The translations under genes and the position numbers were made by a program. A stretch of 36,954 nt of DNA from JABCPH02 sp963524305 (GTDB taxonomy: Bacteria; Fusobacteriota; Fusobacteriia; Fusobacteriales; Leptotrichiaceae), in assembly GCA_963524305.1 (NCBI GenBank), contig CAURGH010000017.1, positions 1 to 36,954 of the forward strand, read 5' to 3'. The first letter of the stretch is position 1, and each line of letters opens with the position of its first letter. This document shows positions 33,449 through 36,954 of this stretch, piece after piece. The notes below the pieces were generated by a model. It made no database searches, was not told where the DNA came from, and worked only from the letters and a program-made list of their open reading frames with translations.

Positions 33449-35725
33449 TTATTTTTTTCGTCGAGGTCTTTTATCTTTAAGACGTTCATCAAATTCCGAA
33501 AAATTAGTTATATTATTAGAGATTTTATCTTTGTCTCTCCATTCCCATTGCACATTATCATCAATTCCCGTTTTATCTAAAGAATTAATTACTGAATTTG
33601 CTCCCATATGCCTTCCTTCATTATGTACACTTGTTTTTACAAGATACATTTTATTACCATCTAAATCATGATGCCAAGTATATGCGGTATAGTTTTTTTT
33701 AGAAAATTTAGTTAAATCAACATTTTCTTTCGGAACAAAGACTCTTGATTTCGTAACTTTATAGTTAGAACCTAAAGTTTCTCTAACATTTTTATTTTTT
33801 ATATACAATTCGTTTATTAATATTTTATTTCCTTGTTCAAAATGTGTTCCATAATTGCTTGTTAAATCATTAAAATGTATTTCAGATCCTCTAATAACTT
33901 GTGAATCATCATACACTGGTCTATACGAAGCTACTTTAAATTCTACATATTCTGGAGTAGCACCTTTAATCCCTCTATTAATGTCAACATTATAAGTTTT
34001 GACAAATCTTTCATATACTATTTTTTCTCCATTTCTTTCTAAAATTCTTGCATCTTTTATTGAAACATCTTTCCCGTTTATTTTTACTGCTGTTTCATCT
34101 ACAAACGTAACGGTTTTTTTCCCCTCTCTGTATACTCTTTTTCCATCTTTTTGTACATTATCTAAAAATTTTTTATTAGTGTAGACTGTATCAAACTCAT
34201 GAACAAATTCTTTATGTTTAATTATATCTTCTGCATTTTCTAGTGCATCTCTTTCTTTTCTTATTCGTTTAGCTTTTTCCAGTAATTCTGGATCTAATCC
34301 TCCAAAGCAACTTTCATTATGAACTAGTAAGTCTCTTTCAGATACAAAATAATTATGATTCCCTTTAATTTCCAAATCATACATTATTTTCGGATTAACA
34401 TTTCTAACTATTTCTTTTGCTTCCAAACTTATTATTTCACCAGTTATTGTGCATACTTTTGTTTCCAGTTCCAGTTCTTCTGCTGTTATCCATTCTCCGT
34501 CTGATGTCATAAATTCATGATTAAATGTTGTTTCTATTTCTATATTTTCTGTAAATTTTAATTTTAATGTATTTCCTTGATTATAGGTTTTTAATACTTC
34601 TAATACTGGCTTTAATTCTATTTCTCCTGTTAACAAATTATACGAGTATATCAACTCTCCTTTCTTAATATTTTCTATTTTTACATATCCATTTGGAGTT
34701 CTTATAAGCGTTTCTTCAGAAAAACATCCATTAAATCCTAATGAGGTTTTGACTTCACATATTTTTGCCTTTATTTTTGGAACAGCATCTTTTCCAGCCA
34801 CAACTATCTTTTTTCCTGCTGCTAATATGTCATCAGCCAATCTTCTAAGGCTCGGAGCTTCACTAAATGCTTTTATATATTTAGCACTTTTTATCACTCC
34901 CTTAACTCCTCCTTTAAATGCTGCTGTCGATACATCAGCAATTGTCTCTGCTGCTTGTCCTGCATTTTTTACCATATCTTTGGCTGCTTCTGCCGGCTTT
35001 AAACTTTTTGCCCATTTTCCTGTATTCTCAGCTATTTCTGCTACGGCATTTCCACCTTTTCTAGCTGTATTAAATGCTTTTATTCCCCCACCTATTATTG
35101 GTATCACTCCTATTGCAGATAACCCAAATCCTAGCCAATCACCTTTCATTGCACAGGCAGCCATATCTCTTATATCCATTATTACATCAAAACCTGTAAA
35201 TCCTAATGCTATTTCTGCCATTGAACCTAGAAAAGTCCTATCCTCGTCAGCTGTAAATTCTCCTAAAAATACCTGTTTTATACTTTTTCCTAAATAATCT
35301 CCTGCTTCCTCAAGTTTTTCTCCTGTTGTTTTTGCTCTTATTTTACCATCTTCATCTAATTTATTCTGTTGGTGATCATAAAAATTTATCTTCTCTTCTG
35401 CTGCAAAAGGACATCGAAAATAGCTAGCTCCATTTAACGCCTTGCTTCCTTTTATTTTAACATCTGATTTAAATTTTTCCCATTTTATATTTTGACCTGC
35501 AATTTCTATTAACCTACATTGACCAAATAATTGACACATTCCAAAATCTAAAACATTCTTCATTACTTTACTATCTGCACAAGTCATAATTTTTAAACCT
35601 TGCAGCTTTACATTTGTGGAATGAGTTGCTTTTACTGGTTGAACAAATTCACCTTGTTTACATCCACAATATGCACCATCCGCTATATATGCATCTTCTA
35701 AAATTTTTTTTGTTTTTTCATCCAT
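33449..35725 (-). CDS. DUF4280-pretoxin-Hint-WHH nuclease polymorphic toxin
   Basis: 758 residues. Order: DUF4280/PAAR-like domain (about 10-120: YIADGAYCGCKQG, FGMCQLFGQC, SYFRCPFAAEEKINFYDHQQ); hydrophobic pretoxin stretch (168-222: GDWLGFGLSAIGVIPIIGGG); complete Hint autoprotease (C334 in NGCFSEETLIRTPNG, T400-F-N-H403, ending LLVHN at 466-470); then the toxin tip (473-758). The tip holds AYTWHHDLDGNKMYLVKTSV followed by HNEGRHMGAN (WHH 684-686, H701, H706), the signature of WHH-type HNH nucleases. Self-cleavage at H469-N470 should free the DNase. It follows vgrG3 by 21 bases and precedes its SUKH partner. AAAGGGA lies about 15 bases before the ATG. Confidence 0.93.
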   Translation of the reverse strand: MDEKTKKILEDAYIADGAYCGCKQGEFVQPVKATHSTNVKLQGLKIMTCADSKVMKNVLDFGMCQLFGQCRLIEIAGQNIKWEKFKSDVKIKGSKALNGASYFRCPFAAEEKINFYDHQQNKLDEDGKIRAKTTGEKLEEAGDYLGKSIKQVFLGEFTADEDRTFLGSMAEIALGFTGFDVIMDIRDMAACAMKGDWLGFGLSAIGVIPIIGGGIKAFNTARKGGNAVAEIAENTGKWAKSLKPAEAAKDMVKNAGQAAETIADVSTAAFKGGVKGVIKSAKYIKAFSEAPSLRRLADDILAAGKKIVVAGKDAVPKIKAKICEVKTSLGFNGCFSEETLIRTPNGYVKIENIKKGELIYSYNLLTGEIELKPVLEVLKTYNQGNTLKLKFTENIEIETTFNHEFMTSDGEWITAEELELETKVCTITGEIISLEAKEIVRNVNPKIMYDLEIKGNHNYFVSERDLLVHNESCFGGLDPELLEKAKRIRKERDALENAEDIIKHKEFVHEFDTVYTNKKFLDNVQKDGKRVYREGKKTVTFVDETAVKINGKDVSIKDARILERNGEKIVYERFVKTYNVDINRGIKGATPEYVEFKVASYRPVYDDSQVIRGSEIHFNDLTSNYGTHFEQGNKILINELYIKNKNVRETLGSNYKVTKSRVFVPKENVDLTKFSKKNYTAYTWHHDLDGNKMYLVKTSVHNEGRHMGANSVINSLDKTGIDDNVQWEWRDKDKISNNITNFSEFDERLKDKRPRRKK

Positions 35726-35746
35726 AATTCATTGGATCCCTTTCAA

Positions 35747-36954
35747 TTAGTTTACATCTACCTCTGTTCCTACAACAACTGTTTGAGTAGAATCCACTTT
35801 CCCTATTCCTATTCCTGTTCTTTTTCCACTAAATGTCGCATCTCCCTCTGTTGCCGTTACCGAAGCTGTTACCTTTCCAGTTGCACTTAAATCTTGTTCT
35901 GAATCAATTTCTACTAATTTTGTACCTTTTATCTTAGTTTGATTCGCTTTTCCACCTTCTCCAAGTCCAACATTGACATTTTTTGCCATAAGTTCTGCAT
36001 TTTCAATCGCTATTGCTTTTACATAACTTTTACCTCTCAATGTTGCTATAGCATCAGTTGAAGTTAAATCTATATTACTTTTCGCTGTCATCTGTGCCGT
36101 ACCATTTGAAGTCAAACTAATTAAATTTCCTACATTAACAATAAACTTCTCACTATCCAAAGTAAAATTATACATAGGTTTTCCTTCATTCGCAGGAGTT
36201 CCTCCTTTAGCCGCCTGACTTAGACCTAATGTAAAGTTCCTTTTATCTGGATTAGTGAATCTTCCATTACCATTATTATTTACCGCTCCCATTATCAAGG
36301 CATGTGTTTCGTTTTCACTTGGAAAATAAAGTGCTACTCTGTCATTTGGCTCTGGTGCAGGCGTAAATCCTGTATTTGTCTGACTGTATGGAGTTACATA
36401 TGGAAAATAACTCTTTCCAGCATATTTATCTGCTTCACTTTGTACTGCTCCTCCAAGTTTTCTTAGCCCTTCTGTCAAATCAACTGTCATAACCGCAATG
36501 TCGCTTGCCTTAACTTCCTGACTTCTATTATTATTTTTTTCTTGCTCCTCAACAACATATATATTTACAGGCTTTATTCCCATAGTTCTTCCCTCAAGAT
36601 TATCCGAACTCCCCTCAGCCCTTCCATGCTCACTCTTGCTCTCATCTGTTCTTGCAATATGTACTGTTCTCGCTTCTATCACTGCTCCTCTTATCTTTTC
36701 GTGCGGTATCGGATCTACAAAATAGTCTGTCTGTTTTCCTAGCTTGTATTCGCATTTTAAGGTGTTTCCCTCATTGTATATTTTGCTTTCTATTACATAA
36801 TAGTCATTTTCCACTTCTTCGCCTGATACTCTGTTTCTAATTTTTAATTTTATTGGCGTTGATACTGAATACACTTCAGTTCCTTCTACCCTGTAATACG
36901 TTCTTTCCTCTTCCGTTTCCTTTCCAAAATATGAATATGTCAAGTTCGGTGTCT
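35747..36954 (-). CDS. vgrG: VgrG-like spike protein 3 (5' end outside window)
   Basis: About 400 C-terminal residues are visible; the frame is open through the right edge (the last codons read TPNLTYSYFG, matching the middle of VgrG1 and VgrG2), so the gene starts beyond the window. The shared blocks are EKIRGAVIEARTVHIARTDE, SYFPYVTPYSQTNTG, FTPAPEPNDRVALYFPSENE and NNNGNGRFTNPDKRN. After that point the tail is quite different: a long beta-rich needle (YNFTLDSEKFIVNVGNLISL, AKNVNVGLGEGG, GKVTASVTATEGDATFSG) ending VVGTEVDVN, typical of gp5-like beta-helix tips. It heads module C with the WHH nuclease. Confidence 0.9.
   Translation of the reverse strand, partial: TPNLTYSYFGKETEEERTYYRVEGTEVYSVSTPIKLKIRNRVSGEEVENDYYVIESKIYNEGNTLKCEYKLGKQTDYFVDPIPHEKIRGAVIEARTVHIARTDESKSEHGRAEGSSDNLEGRTMGIKPVNIYVVEEQEKNNNRSQEVKASDIAVMTVDLTEGLRKLGGAVQSEADKYAGKSYFPYVTPYSQTNTGFTPAPEPNDRVALYFPSENETHALIMGAVNNNGNGRFTNPDKRNFTLGLSQAAKGGTPANEGKPMYNFTLDSEKFIVNVGNLISLTSNGTAQMTAKSNIDLTSTDAIATLRGKSYVKAIAIENAELMAKNVNVGLGEGGKANQTKIKGTKLVEIDSEQDLSATGKVTASVTATEGDATFSGKRTGIGIGKVDSTQTVVVGTEVDVN

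Noticed and set aside
34749..35297. 182-codon plus-strand frame
   Set aside because: It mirrors the coding strand of the DUF4280-Hint toxin; the hydrophobic Ala/Pro translation and lack of a ribosome site mark it as a shadow.

Overview
Overall. The window is very AT-rich, with strong AAGGAG-type ribosome sites, TTG and GTG starts, and lipoproteins with an S-C lipobox. It also carries YwqK/MORN, DUF1703 and Hint proteins. Together this suggests a diderm of the Fusobacteriota, most like Leptotrichia or a relative; this is inferred from style, not from a marker gene. From about 3.5 kb to the right edge every supported gene is on the minus strand (about 33 kb), so transcription runs from high to low coordinates.

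Layout. 1-3.5 kb is decayed mobile DNA: unrecognised short ORFs, a broken IS3-family (IS150-like) element (476-1783), a pair of hairpins, and a broken IS30-family element (1992-3058). 3.5-36.95 kb is one accessory locus built around three VgrG spike proteins. Module A (transcribed 13427 to 8319) is VgrG1, a DUF4280/PAAR-like effector candidate, a Sel1-repeat lipoprotein and a conserved 'GYY' protein. Module B (22734 to 16494) has the same order, with one extra gene between VgrG2 and the effector candidate. Module C (>36954 to 30273) is VgrG3 (cut by the window edge), a DUF4280-pretoxin-Hint-WHH nuclease, a tandem SUKH immunity protein, a MORN/YwqK protein and a third GYY protein. Between and after the modules lie a Ser/Thr kinase, two PP2C-like membrane proteins that lack key metal ligands, a zinc-ribbon/FHA protein, an Hsp70-like ATPase, a HlyD-type adaptor, a membrane-anchored M23 endopeptidase, and several genes I do not recognise. 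A DUF1703 AAA-ATPase/nuclease-like gene sits next to a 26-codon fragment of a fourth vgrG.

How it may work (inference). VgrG and DUF4280 proteins form the spike and cargo of contractile injection machines. The kinase, PP2C-like and FHA proteins recall the threonine-phosphorylation switch that controls some type VI secretion systems. The lipoproteins, SUKH and MORN proteins directly downstream of each effector candidate are likely immunity proteins. HlyD plus M23 could provide passage through the cell wall. No sheath, tube or ClpV-like gene is visible, so either the rest lies outside the window or the locus supplies spikes and effectors to a machine encoded elsewhere.
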